A stretch of DNA of 29,569 nt from an uncultured Candidatus Melainabacteria bacterium (GCA_932182025.1 CAKNXK010000011.1:1-29569); one strand, 5' to 3'. Positions 7,672 through 15,774 are shown, counted from the first letter of the stretch. The notes: generated from the letters alone by a model not told the origin. Program-made: numbers and translations.

Positions 7672-8795
7672 ATTCTTGTTTTGTTTTTACCTTCTTTTGC
7701 TCGTTTTTTACGGCGCATCAAATCAACAAACGCTTCTAATCTTGTAATATAGCCTGCTTTACCAGTCTGCTCATCCATAATAAGAGTAAGGATAGGAATA
7801 TCGTGTTCGCCTCTCATTGTAGGGAATATGTTTTGTGACATAATCTCAGGCATACATGTAAACGGTGAAATATGAATAATTCCGTCTTTACCTTTTTTAT
7901 CCGCAAATACAACATCTGATACACACTCCAGTGCATCTCCGCCGATATCACGCATTAAGTATGGTTTTGCCATTCTTTCAGCTCTTTGAAGGTGAGTTTC
8001 TTTGTTCTGGAATGCTTTTGGAATTATTGCATCTTTTAAAAAACTGCCAACAGTAAGACTTCTTCTTGTCTGAACCCCCATTCTACCGAGTTCGCGTTCA
8101 ATATTTTGGTTTGAAAACTCGTCGTTTACAAGGAAAATTTCACCTGTTAAATCAACATGTAGAACTTCTCTGTTTTCATCGATTTCAGTTTTTTCGATTT
8201 CTTTTAACGCCTGTTCATAAGCTTTTTTCAAATCTTTTGTATTACCGGCTTTATCAATCATTTTAATTGCTTTTTTGTAATTCTTTTCTGCTTCGCCAAA
8301 CTTAACTTCACGAGCTCTATAGTAAGAAAGAGCAGTGTCTAAATCATCTAAAGCAAAAATTTTACGCATCAGGATATTAATAGAACGCATAATTAAAATC
8401 GGATCATTTTTTCCTGAAATTCCTGTAAGGAATTTATATAACCCTTTGATTCCATCATAAAGAGAAAGTTCAATATAATTAGCATTATACCCTAAGTCTT
8501 TAAGTGTGTTATGAATATTGTTTCCATATTCACCAAGACGGCAAATACCGGGAGAGGTAATCATAGCAACATAATCCGCTCCGCCTTCAATTGCTTCAAT
8601 AAAATTACCAAGAATTAGTTTATAAGGAAGACAAATTGCCTCAGGAGAGTTTTTTGTACCCAAGGATAAAGTTTTCTTACTTGTATACGGAGGAACAAAC
8701 GGTTCCACACCGATTTTTCTTAATGCTGATGCCCAAGCTATTGAAATTGTTCCCATATGAGGAAACGCGACTTTAATCTTTTTACCTTTTGCCAT
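7668..8795 (-). CDS. 2-hydroxyacyl-CoA dehydratase / activase-related protein (COG3580-3581 type)
   Basis: This 375-residue protein resembles the HgdB/BcrC-like half of the large acyl-CoA dehydratase activase (BadF/DUF2229) family, here as a separate polypeptide. Conserved-looking cysteine motifs are EAICLPYK, SPGICRLGEYG, ALECVSD and the terminal FTCMPEIM, which could ligate an iron-sulfur cluster. In anaerobes such proteins work in radical dehydration of 2-hydroxyacyl-CoA or in related ATP-driven electron transfer. For the stand-alone forms the substrate is not established. A lysine-rich helical insert lies near residues 155-200. Start ATG follows AAGGAAG with good spacing. It is divergent from mutL and overlaps the kinase-fold gene convergently by four bases. 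A partner activase (ASKHA ATPase) is not in this window. Confidence 0.75.
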   Translation of the reverse strand: MAKGKKIKVAFPHMGTISIAWASALRKIGVEPFVPPYTSKKTLSLGTKNSPEAICLPYKLILGNFIEAIEGGADYVAMITSPGICRLGEYGNNIHNTLKDLGYNANYIELSLYDGIKGLYKFLTGISGKNDPILIMRSINILMRKIFALDDLDTALSYYRAREVKFGEAEKNYKKAIKMIDKAGNTKDLKKAYEQALKEIEKTEIDENREVLHVDLTGEIFLVNDEFSNQNIERELGRMGVQTRRSLTVGSFLKDAIIPKAFQNKETHLQRAERMAKPYLMRDIGGDALECVSDVVFADKKGKDGIIHISPFTCMPEIMSQNIFPTMRGEHDIPILTLIMDEQTGKAGYITRLEAFVDLMRRKKRAKEGKNKTRI

Positions 8796-8849
8796 TTATA
8801 CTTCCTTATATTTAATCCAACAACATTATACTTAAAAAAAAATTTGTTG

Positions 8850-8862
8850 TATAATAATTTTT
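8850..8862 (+). promoter_or_regulatory. Leaderless-type -10 box of mutL
   Basis: TATAAT (8850-8855) is followed by only seven bases before the mutL ATG, and no Shine-Dalgarno is present. Transcription would start at or one base before the start codon. No convincing -35 is seen. Confidence 0.55.
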
Positions 8863-10629
8863 ATGGGGAGAATAGTTCAACTATCAAAAAATGTTATAAA
8901 TCAGATAGCAGCGGGAGAAGTTATTGAAAGACCTTATTCGGTTGTAAAAGAGCTTGTCGAAAACTCTATTGATGCCGGTGCTACAAAGATAAGTATTGAA
9001 GTTTCTAATGAATGCCGCGATTTAAGAATTGCGGATAACGGCTCGGGAATACATCCTGATGATATTTTGCTGGCATTCTCCAAACACGCAACAAGCAAAA
9101 TTCAAACTAGTGAAGACTTATTTGATATTAAAACAATGGGGTTTAGAGGTGAAGCATTAGCAAGTATTATTTCAATATCAAAACTAACCTGTATTACAAG
9201 AACAGCAGATTTTGATAACGGAACAAAAGTTGAATGCCAGAATTCTGAAGTTAAACAAACACCAACCGGATGTGCAGTCGGCACTATTATGGAAATAAAA
9301 GATTTATTCTACAATCTACCTGCAAGGCTAAAGTTTTTAAAAAGCGCAAAAACTGAATTTGCTTATATAAGTGAATTTATTCAAACAATTGCACTTGTTC
9401 ATCCTGATGTATCTTTTGAACTAAAATTTAACGGGAAAACGTCTTTAAAAACAACAGCACAAAATGAACAACTCCAAACTATCAAAGAACTGTTTTCAAA
9501 CGAAGTTGTTTCAAACCTTAAACCGGTACTCAAAACAGATAAACTGTCCGGACTAAAAATATCGGGATTTGTAAGCACACCTGATTACACAAGAGCAAGC
9601 AAAAAAGATTACTATATGTTTGTAAACTCCCGTTCTGTTAAGTGTCCTGTGTTTCAAAAATCAATTGATATGGTTTACAGAAACCTTACAGGAAGTTCAA
9701 GATATCCGTTTATTGTGCTTAACCTTGAAATCCGTCCGGCGGATGTGGATGTAAATGTACATCCGACTAAAAAAGAAGTAAGGTATAAAAACCCTAATCA
9801 GATTTTTAATTTTATTCAGGCTTCTATTTCTGATGCTATTAGAGCTACAATCGAAACAATCAAAAACGAAGAAGAAGAAAAAATAGTTTTTATTGAAGAT
9901 GTGAAAGAAGAACCTGAACAAATAGCTTATGTACCGGAAGAATCTTCTATCTCTGATATTTTTTCAAAAAAAATCACAGAAGATATTCGCCCAAGAAACG
10001 AAGATAGACCAAAACTTCAAATCGTTCAACAAACACCTGTGCAAACAAAAGTTGTTTCCGAACCCGAATTTAAGCAGGAAGATGTTATTATCGGGCAATA
10101 TAAGAAAACATATATTCTTATTGAAAAAGAAGACGGCTTAGAAATTATCGACCAGCATATAGCAGAAGAACGATATATTTATGAAAAGCTTAAAAAATCA
10201 AAGAATATTGATTGTCAACTCTTGTTTATTTCTGACGTACTGGAAGTTTCTCCTTCTGATAGGGAACTGTTAGAAAACAACAAAGAAAAATTACTCGAAT
10301 TTGGTTATGATATAGACTTCTTATCAGAAAAAGAAGTTATTTTCAGAAAAGTTCCTCAAATGATTTCAAAAGTATCGCCAAAAGAAATCCTTGCTGATAT
10401 TTTAGAAAACATATCAGGAGACATTGATAATATAGAAGAAAAAATCCTTATTACGACCTCCTGCAAAGCCGCTGTTAAAGCTAATACATACTTAAACCAA
10501 TACCAGATGGAAGAAATTATCAGAAACTGGCGCACTTGTGAAAACCCTGAAACATGTCCTCATGGACGTCCTGTTGCAAAATTCTTTGAACACAAAGAAT
10601 TAGCAAAGTTTTTCCAGAGAAATAAATAA
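8863..10629 (+). CDS. mutL: DNA mismatch repair protein MutL with endonuclease site
   Basis: MutL couples mismatch recognition by MutS to strand incision. The N-terminal GHKL ATPase shows E33-N34 in KELVENSIDAGAT, DNGSG (58-62), HATSKI (75-80) and GFRGEAL (93-99). A poorly conserved, charged linker follows at about residues 330-400. The C-terminal domain keeps the metal-dependent nicking site DQHIAEERYIYE (430-441, fitting DQHx-x2-E-x4-E), SCKAAVKAN, and CPHGRP (565-570). It is therefore the nicking type found in bacteria without MutH. Length of 588 is normal. The gene appears leaderless. It ends one base before the convergent nadK stop, with no terminator between them, so the two transcripts probably overlap at their 3' ends. 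Confidence 0.97.
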   Translation: MGRIVQLSKNVINQIAAGEVIERPYSVVKELVENSIDAGATKISIEVSNECRDLRIADNGSGIHPDDILLAFSKHATSKIQTSEDLFDIKTMGFRGEALASIISISKLTCITRTADFDNGTKVECQNSEVKQTPTGCAVGTIMEIKDLFYNLPARLKFLKSAKTEFAYISEFIQTIALVHPDVSFELKFNGKTSLKTTAQNEQLQTIKELFSNEVVSNLKPVLKTDKLSGLKISGFVSTPDYTRASKKDYYMFVNSRSVKCPVFQKSIDMVYRNLTGSSRYPFIVLNLEIRPADVDVNVHPTKKEVRYKNPNQIFNFIQASISDAIRATIETIKNEEEEKIVFIEDVKEEPEQIAYVPEESSISDIFSKKITEDIRPRNEDRPKLQIVQQTPVQTKVVSEPEFKQEDVIIGQYKKTYILIEKEDGLEIIDQHIAEERYIYEKLKKSKNIDCQLLFISDVLEVSPSDRELLENNKEKLLEFGYDIDFLSEKEVIFRKVPQMISKVSPKEILADILENISGDIDNIEEKILITTSCKAAVKANTYLNQYQMEEIIRNWRTCENPETCPHGRPVAKFFEHKELAKFFQRNK

Positions 10630-11394
10630 CTAAATTCCCCAGTGCAGCTTATCTCTTAGAACCGAATAAAATTGACCTTCCTTAAGAAAAGCTAAAAGCG
10701 CTTTGTTTGGTGCTGACTTAATAGAAATCTTTTCAACACATTTTGTTGTATCGAATCCGTCAATTGAAACAGATAGAAGTTTATCTCCGGTTCTTACGGT
10801 AATTTCTTCTGATGAAGGCACCACAATCGGTCTTGCATTCAATGTATGCGGACAAATAGGAACAATTGAAACAACATCCATCGTCGGATACAATACAGGG
10901 CCGCCGGCAGATAAGCCGTAAGCAGTTGAGCCGGTCGGAGTCGAAATAATCAAACCATCTGCAATATAATCACACACATCTTTTCCATTAATTTCCAGAT
11001 AAAACTTAGAAGTTCTGGATGGATCACAGCCCTTTATAACAAAATCATTCAATGCCAGTTTATCAATAGCAGCAAGCATCATACGCTCTTCAACAAAATA
11101 CTTTTTATTAATAACAGCTTCTACAACCTCTCTTACAGAAGCAGCTTGAGCCAAAAATCCCAAACGACCAAGATTAATGCCTAAAACCGGTATATTTACC
11201 CCCGAATAGAACCTTGCCGCTTTTAAAAGTGTTCCGTCACCGCCTATCACAAGTGATATTTCACCAAAAAAATCAAGATTATCCAGTTCAAAAGATTTAA
11301 ACTCGACTTTATTTTTTATAAGCAGCTGTTCTACATCAGATAGAACATCTTCATACCCATCTATATTTTTATTAAAAACTACATTGATTTTCAT
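10630..11394 (-). CDS. nadK: NAD kinase
   Basis: This enzyme phosphorylates NAD to NADP using ATP or polyphosphate and is the only de novo NADP source in most bacteria. Motifs are GGDGT (51-55), VLGINLGRLGFL (70-81) and the NAD-binding PTGSTAYGLSAGGP (153-166), followed by the glycine/proline-rich C-terminal beta region. The 254 residues are at the short end for the family but complete. TATAAT on the minus strand (11407-11402) lies seven bases before ATG, with TG one base upstream, and there is no Shine-Dalgarno. The message is probably leaderless. It is divergent from the DUF151 nuclease gene. Confidence 0.96.
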   Translation of the reverse strand: MKINVVFNKNIDGYEDVLSDVEQLLIKNKVEFKSFELDNLDFFGEISLVIGGDGTLLKAARFYSGVNIPVLGINLGRLGFLAQAASVREVVEAVINKKYFVEERMMLAAIDKLALNDFVIKGCDPSRTSKFYLEINGKDVCDYIADGLIISTPTGSTAYGLSAGGPVLYPTMDVVSIVPICPHTLNARPIVVPSSEEITVRTGDKLLSVSIDGFDTTKCVEKISIKSAPNKALLAFLKEGQFYSVLRDKLHWGI

Positions 11395-11401
11395 AATCCG
11401 G

Positions 11402-11434
11402 ATTATAACATATAATTCAGGTTTGTGGTATAAT
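11402..11434. promoter_or_regulatory. Divergent promoters of nadK and the DUF151 nuclease
   Basis: On the minus strand TGTTATAAT (box 11402-11407) is an extended -10 that would start the nadK message at its ATG. On the plus strand TATAAT (11429-11434) serves the nuclease gene, whose leader contains GAGGG before ATG. The palindrome AATCCGGATT sits between the nadK box and start codon. Confidence 0.5.
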
Positions 11435-11459
11435 CATAGGCAAATAAGAGGGTAATATT

Positions 11460-11969
11460 ATGATAGAAATGAAAGTTATGGGCATAGCTTTAGACGTTAG
11501 AACAAATTCGCCTATAGTTGTGCTTCACGATTTAGATAACAGAAAAGCACTTCCTATATGGATTGGTTCAGCAGAAGCAAGTGCAATAATCAGATGTATT
11601 GAAGGGCTTGTTGTAGCTCGTCCTATGACTCACGATTTAGCAGCAAACTTAATCGAAAAAACAGGCTTTACACTTGATAAAATTATAATCAATGATGTTG
11701 AAAAAGATACTTACTACGCAACATTATTCATATCAAAAGACGAAGAAACAATTGAAGTTGATGCACGTCCTTCTGATGCTATTGCATTAGCAATGAGAGC
11801 AAAAGCTCCTATTTTTGTTACAGCGAATGTTCTTATGAACGGTTCTGTTTCAACAGATTCTGCGAAAGATGAAGAAGAAGCTCAAGAATTCAAAGACTTT
11901 ATTCAAAACATTAAACCATCAGATTTTGAAAAGCTTATGCAAGGCAAACACGAGGAAACTGATCAATGA
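11460..11969 (+). CDS. Bifunctional nuclease family protein (DUF151/BFN)
   Basis: This 169-residue member of the DUF151 family matches the family core: VVLHDLDNRKALPIWIGSAE (residues about 21-40), RPMTHDL, and the DARPSDAIALAMRAKAPIF block near 101-119. Plant and thermophile members have been reported to act on RNA and DNA, and the bacterial role is poorly defined. Common in Cyanobacteria and relatives. The acidic tail (DEEEAQEFKDF) is typical. A clear leader with GAGGG precedes ATG. The final ATGA overlaps the start of the next gene, so the two are translationally coupled. Confidence 0.85.
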   Translation: MIEMKVMGIALDVRTNSPIVVLHDLDNRKALPIWIGSAEASAIIRCIEGLVVARPMTHDLAANLIEKTGFTLDKIIINDVEKDTYYATLFISKDEETIEVDARPSDAIALAMRAKAPIFVTANVLMNGSVSTDSAKDEEEAQEFKDFIQNIKPSDFEKLMQGKHEETDQ

Positions 11970-12310
11970 AAATAAGTCCAATTAACAGGTTTTTTACAAA
12001 AGCAAGTAATTTTGGGCCAATCGCTATAATGTGGGGAGTAACAAGCGTTGCAGGAACAACATTTTGCGATGCTACCCAATATTTGTACAATATTGAAGAT
12101 AGTGCAAAAAAAGAAATATTTATGAAAGATCCTGCAAGATATGAACGTTTAACAACAAAAGCTGTTTCTGGAGATTTGAACTGGTCAAAAGAAGCTATTC
12201 AAATGAACGATTCTTTAAAAATGGACAGTATAATTCAAAAAGCCTACTTTGAAGGGGCGCAAATGGTACGTGACAGTATAGCCGGAGCAAACAAAAATGA
12301 ACTTAAATAA
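11966..12310 (+). CDS. Small lineage-type protein coupled between the DUF151 nuclease and dapL
   Basis: The 114-residue product is not recognised. It starts MKISPINRFF, a leader like that of the membrane-protein pair at 1343-2498. It has one moderately hydrophobic stretch near residues 15-35 (FGPIAIMWGVTSVAGTTF) and then a charged helical C-terminus. It overlaps the upstream gene by four bases (ATGA) and the downstream dapL by 14 bases. The dapL ribosome-binding site therefore lies inside it and the three genes form one operon. A membrane-associated role is possible but unsupported. Confidence 0.75.
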   Translation: MKISPINRFFTKASNFGPIAIMWGVTSVAGTTFCDATQYLYNIEDSAKKEIFMKDPARYERLTTKAVSGDLNWSKEAIQMNDSLKMDSIIQKAYFEGAQMVRDSIAGANKNELK

Positions 12311-13463
12311 AAATTATGACAACTTGGAACAAAGCTACCTTTTTTCAACTATTGCCAAAAAGGTAAACGAATATACAACTAAACATCCTGAAAAAAAAGT
12401 CATCAGACTTGGTATTGGTGATGTTACAAGACCTTTGTGCAAAGCAGTAGTTGATGCTATGCACAAAGCCGTTGACGAAATGGGTGTTCAAGAAACATTT
12501 AGAGGTTACGGTCCAGAGCAAGGATACGATTTTTTAAGAACAGCTGTTCAAGGTTACTATGCTAAAAACGGTGTAACTCTTGATTTAGATGAAATCTTTA
12601 TCTCTGATGGTGCAAAAAGCGATTTAGGCAACATTTTAGATTTATTCGACAAAGACAATGTAGTTTTGGTACCGGATCCTGTTTACCCTGTTTATGTTGA
12701 TACAAATATTATGAACGGCAGAAACGTTGTTTTCACAGAAGCTAACAGTGAAAATTGTTTCCTTCCTGCTCCACCAAGTGAAAAAGCGGATATAATTTAT
12801 ATTTGTTCGCCTAACAATCCAACAGGTGCAGTATATAATAAAACTCAACTAAAAGAATGGGTTGATTACGCTAAGAAAAATAACGCAATCATTCTTTTCG
12901 ATTCCGCTTATGAATGCTTTATTTCTGATTCAGAATTACCAAGAAGCATTTACGAAATCGAAGGTGCAAAAGATTGCGCTATAGAATTCTGCTCACTATC
13001 AAAAACAGCAGGTTTTACAGGCACAAGATGCGGTTATACAATCGTTCCGAAAGAACTCGGCAAATTGAATAAAATGTGGTTACGCCGTCAGACAACAAAA
13101 TTCAACGGAGTGCCATATATTATCCAACGCGGTGCAGAAGCTGTTTTCACTGAAGAAGGTCAAAAAGAGATTAATGAAAATATTAGCTACTACAAAGAAA
13201 ACGCTAAATTAATTTCTGACACATTAAAAGAATGCAATATTTGGCATATCGGAGGCAAGCATTCACCTTATATCTGGCTTAAATGTCCAAATGGAATGAC
13301 TTCTTGGGAATTCTTTGATTATCTTCTTGAAAACTTCCAAATAGTAGGAACACCAGGCTCAGGCTTCGGCAAAAACGGAGAAGGATATTTTAGATTAACA
13401 TCCTTCGGCTCAAGAGAAAATACAATTGAAGCAATGGAAAGAATAAAAAAAGCGGGATTTTAA
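12297..13463 (+). CDS. dapL: LL-diaminopimelate aminotransferase
   Basis: DapL converts tetrahydrodipicolinate directly to LL-diaminopimelate using glutamate, bypassing the acylated DapD/C/E route to peptidoglycan and lysine. It is a PLP fold type I aminotransferase: PNNPTGAVY, the YECF segment, and the Schiff-base lysine K236 in SLSKTAGFTGTRCGY. It opens with the family N-terminal region (YLFSTIAKKV...RLGIGDVTRPL). The 388 residues are slightly below the usual 400-410. The start is supported by GGAG eight bases upstream, inside the preceding gene. A strong hairpin overlaps the stop codon. The pathway is shared with Cyanobacteria and plants, which fits the suggested lineage. Confidence 0.93.
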   Translation: MNLNKNYDNLEQSYLFSTIAKKVNEYTTKHPEKKVIRLGIGDVTRPLCKAVVDAMHKAVDEMGVQETFRGYGPEQGYDFLRTAVQGYYAKNGVTLDLDEIFISDGAKSDLGNILDLFDKDNVVLVPDPVYPVYVDTNIMNGRNVVFTEANSENCFLPAPPSEKADIIYICSPNNPTGAVYNKTQLKEWVDYAKKNNAIILFDSAYECFISDSELPRSIYEIEGAKDCAIEFCSLSKTAGFTGTRCGYTIVPKELGKLNKMWLRRQTTKFNGVPYIIQRGAEAVFTEEGQKEINENISYYKENAKLISDTLKECNIWHIGGKHSPYIWLKCPNGMTSWEFFDYLLENFQIVGTPGSGFGKNGEGYFRLTSFGSRENTIEAMERIKKAGF

Positions 13464-13475
13464 TCCCGCTTTTTT
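13446..13475. terminator. Bidirectional intrinsic terminator between dapL and the OadG operon
   Basis: A perfect 14-base-pair stem, AAAAAAGCGGGATT with AATCCCGCTTTTTT, has a two-base loop. The A-tract and T-tract make it work in both directions. It overlaps the dapL stop and lies next to the stop of the convergent 40-residue gene. Confidence 0.92.
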
Positions 13476-13476
13476 C

Positions 13477-13599
13477 TTATCCCAAGAAGTACTTCAAAAC
13501 CATCATCACTATAACAGTTACAATCATAAATATCATTGTGCTTAAAACACCGGTACCGTGAGATTCTTGAAGCATTGATTTATCATTATTATTTTCCAT
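13477..13599 (-). CDS. 40-residue single-pass membrane protein coupled to oadG-like gene
   Basis: A short frame encodes 40 residues: a polar N-terminus (MENNNDKSMLQESHGTG) and one strong membrane helix (VLSTMIFMIVTVIVMMVLKY). Its ATG overlaps the last 11 bases of the OadG-like gene. AAGGAG lies six bases upstream, inside that gene, which argues for real, coupled translation. The stop falls at the shared terminator. Position and size recall the tiny extra subunits that accompany sodium-pumping decarboxylases (for example the epsilon subunit of methylmalonyl-CoA decarboxylase), but I cannot show homology. Confidence 0.7.
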   Translation of the reverse strand: MENNNDKSMLQESHGTGVLSTMIFMIVTVIVMMVLKYFLG

Positions 13600-13846
13600 A
13601 AATTACTCCTTTTGATTTATGCATCGCTGCAGCGATAGCCAGAGCGATTTCTTCGTCATTTGAAGAAGGCTTCTTTCTATTTGCAGTTTTATCAACAGGA
13701 ACCTCTTCCGGGAAGTATTTATTAACTATTTTCAAAACTTTTGAATTAATATTCATTACCCATATCATAATAGTTAAAAATACAAAAACAGTTCCCATAC
13801 CAATAACCATTACAACAAAACCTTCTTTAAACAAGGTTAAATCCAT
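13589..13846 (-). CDS. OadG-type gamma subunit of a sodium-pumping decarboxylase
   Basis: This 85-residue protein has the family layout. One N-terminal helix (FVVMVIGMGTVFVFLTIMIW, about 9-28) carries the G-M-G-x-V-F-x-F-L motif. A charged linker follows, then a short helix EEIALAIAAAMHK that resembles the C-terminal E-x-x-A-A-I-x-A-A-(L/I) element. OadG-type subunits stabilise membrane biotin-dependent decarboxylases that export sodium. Alpha and beta subunits are not nearby, so they must be encoded elsewhere. AAGGAG precedes the ATG. It lies in an operon after the exported 116-residue gene and before the 40-residue gene. Confidence 0.85.
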   Translation of the reverse strand: MDLTLFKEGFVVMVIGMGTVFVFLTIMIWVMNINSKVLKIVNKYFPEEVPVDKTANRKKPSSNDEEIALAIAAAMHKSKGVIYGK

Positions 13847-13873
13847 AATTTTTCTCCTTTTTACTATTCATAA

Positions 13874-14224
13874 TTAAACAAAATCAGCAAAGCAAAAAGG
13901 AGGCGCACGCCCTGAAATTTCGTTTTCAAAATTGGTTGATAAATTATGAATGAATTCCCGATCTAAACGGGTTGGAGTACCTATAAATACATCATCTTTA
14001 AAAAAAACATTTGAAATTTGTGAATTGTTTAATGAGCCGCTTGATGAATTATTACCTTTAGCAGCAACTATTTCTCCGCCAAAAATCGAATTTGAAACAA
14101 CAAAAACTTTTTGGGTTTCATTCTGTAAATATTGAGCATCCGAAAAACTTTCACCCTGAGGCACAAAAGCCAGAGTAAAAACAAAAATTAAAAATAAGAA
14201 TAATGTTTTCAAAATACTCTTCAC
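13874..14224 (-). CDS. Small exported protein of unknown function upstream of oadG-like gene
   Basis: The 116-residue protein begins with a clear signal peptide (KSILKTLFLFLIFVFTLAFV, processing probable near residue 22-26). A Ser/Asn/Gly-rich middle (GNNSSSGSLNN) follows, then a C-terminal part with FIGTPTRLDREF. I recognise no domain. The start codon is GTG at 14224 with no Shine-Dalgarno. TAAAAT seven bases upstream could again give a leaderless message. It is 27 bases upstream of the OadG-like gene and likely co-transcribed. Its two cysteine-free lobes give no enzymatic hint. Confidence 0.6.
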   Translation of the reverse strand: MKSILKTLFLFLIFVFTLAFVPQGESFSDAQYLQNETQKVFVVSNSIFGGEIVAAKGNNSSSGSLNNSQISNVFFKDDVFIGTPTRLDREFIHNLSTNFENEISGRAPPFCFADFV

Positions 14225-14307
14225 AATAATAATTTTACAACAAAAATTTCAGCTTATGCTATTGCCCTCTATCCCTAATCATTACTACTTAACAAACCCT
14301 TGAAATT

Positions 14308-14330
14308 TTAATTGTTAATAGTACAATTAA
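14308..14330. promoter_or_regulatory. Inverted repeat upstream of pgi
   Basis: TTAATTGT (14308-14315) and ACAATTAA (14323-14330) are perfect inverted copies seven bases apart. A further copy of ACAATTAAT sits directly on the pgi start codon. The dyad overlaps a plausible -35 (TTGTTA) paired with TATATT, so it could be an operator of the pgi promoter. AT-rich composition makes chance occurrence possible. Confidence 0.35.
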
Positions 14331-14373
14331 TAATATATTATGACATTAAGGGGTAAAAGAAAGGGTACAATTA

Positions 14374-15762
14374 ATGCTCAAATTACACTACAAGAATACT
14401 GATGCTATGATTATCGGTAATGAAAATGGTTTAAATTTGTCCGAAGAATTTGCTAATTACAAAGAAACTATTGCAAAAATAATTACAAGCTTAAACCAAA
14501 GAAAAGATAAACCTGGTCAATGGCTTCAGTGGATGAATTTGGGCTATAACGAAGAAACCGTATGGTACGTTAAAGAATTTGCATCAATGGTTAAAGGCAG
14601 ATTTGATAACATCTTGGTTTTAGGAATTGGCGGTTCTGCTCTTGGCGGTCTGGCTGTAACAGAAGCATTATTAAAACCTTATTGGAACCTTCTTACCCCT
14701 GAACAAAGAAACGGATTACCAAGAATTTTTTTCCTTGATAACATTGATCCTGATTCGATGAACGGGCTTTTAGAGATGCTTGATTTAAAGAAAACTCTTG
14801 TCAACGTCATCACAAAATCAGGCGATACTGCTGAAACTATGTCACAGTATATGATTATCAAAGATTTGCTTTATAAAGAACTTGGTGATGATTACAGAAA
14901 AAATATAGTTGCTACAACTGATAAAAAACTCGGAATTTTAAGACAACTTGCCGATCAGGAAGGTTACAAAACTTTTGTTGTTCCTGATGATGTTGGAGGA
15001 AGATTTTCTGTATTCTCAGCTGTCGGCCTTGTTCCATTTGCACTGGTAGGGCTTGATATTGACCAAATTATTAACGGTGTAAAAGACATGGATTTAGCAC
15101 TTAAAAACACTGATATCAATCAAAATATCGCTGCTCAAGGAGCTTTAATACAATATCTTATGGATACAAAATTAGGCAAAAATCTTTCGGTTATGATGCC
15201 ATACTCAAGCAGACTGAAATACGTTTCAGACTGGTATGTTCAGCTTTGGGCAGAGTCCTTGGGCAAAGAGTTTAACAATAACGGAGAAAAAGTTAATGCA
15301 GGGCCAACACCAATAAAAGCTCTTGGCGCAACTGACCAGCATTCTCAAATTCAGCTTTATAACGAAGGTCCTAATAACAAGATTATTACATTCATTCGTG
15401 TTGAAAACTTTGATACAACATTAGAAATACCTAAAATATTTGAATACACAGGCATCGGTTATTTAGGCGGAAAAACAATTAATGACCTAATCAATGCAGA
15501 AGCTGATTCAACAAGAGTTGCTTTAGCTGATTATTCTCGTCCGACTATGACAATTTGGTTAGAAAAAGTGGACGAATACAACATTGCTCAACTTCTTTAT
15601 ATGTTAGAAGTTCAAACTGCAATTGCAGGCGAACTATACAACATTAACACCTTTAACCAGCCCGGTGTTGAGCAAGCAAAAAATTACACCTATGCTTTAA
15701 TGGGCAGAGCAGGATTTGAAGACTCAGCTCAATCGCTTCAATCAAAAATGGCAGCTGTATAA
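14374..15762 (+). CDS. pgi: Glucose-6-phosphate isomerase
   Basis: This enzyme interconverts glucose 6-phosphate and fructose 6-phosphate. Motifs in order are LGIGGSALGG (substrate phosphate loop), TKSGDTAET, the first family signature DDVGGRFSVFSAVGL, GATDQHSQIQLYNEGPNNK near the active site, and the second signature FNQPGVEQAK with the catalytic lysine. The 462 residues match the shorter bacterial/archaeal-type isomerase (about 450), not the 550-residue E. coli form. AAAGGG lies eight bases before ATG. It links carbon flow with the glucan-phosphorylase-family gene further along, though the two are not in one operon. Confidence 0.96.
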   Translation: MLKLHYKNTDAMIIGNENGLNLSEEFANYKETIAKIITSLNQRKDKPGQWLQWMNLGYNEETVWYVKEFASMVKGRFDNILVLGIGGSALGGLAVTEALLKPYWNLLTPEQRNGLPRIFFLDNIDPDSMNGLLEMLDLKKTLVNVITKSGDTAETMSQYMIIKDLLYKELGDDYRKNIVATTDKKLGILRQLADQEGYKTFVVPDDVGGRFSVFSAVGLVPFALVGLDIDQIINGVKDMDLALKNTDINQNIAAQGALIQYLMDTKLGKNLSVMMPYSSRLKYVSDWYVQLWAESLGKEFNNNGEKVNAGPTPIKALGATDQHSQIQLYNEGPNNKIITFIRVENFDTTLEIPKIFEYTGIGYLGGKTINDLINAEADSTRVALADYSRPTMTIWLEKVDEYNIAQLLYMLEVQTAIAGELYNINTFNQPGVEQAKNYTYALMGRAGFEDSAQSLQSKMAAV

Positions 15763-15774
15763 AAAGTCGCGCTT

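Noticed and set aside
10600..10660. Terminator between mutL and nadK
   Set aside because: The stop codons are adjacent and no hairpin with a U-tract is present.
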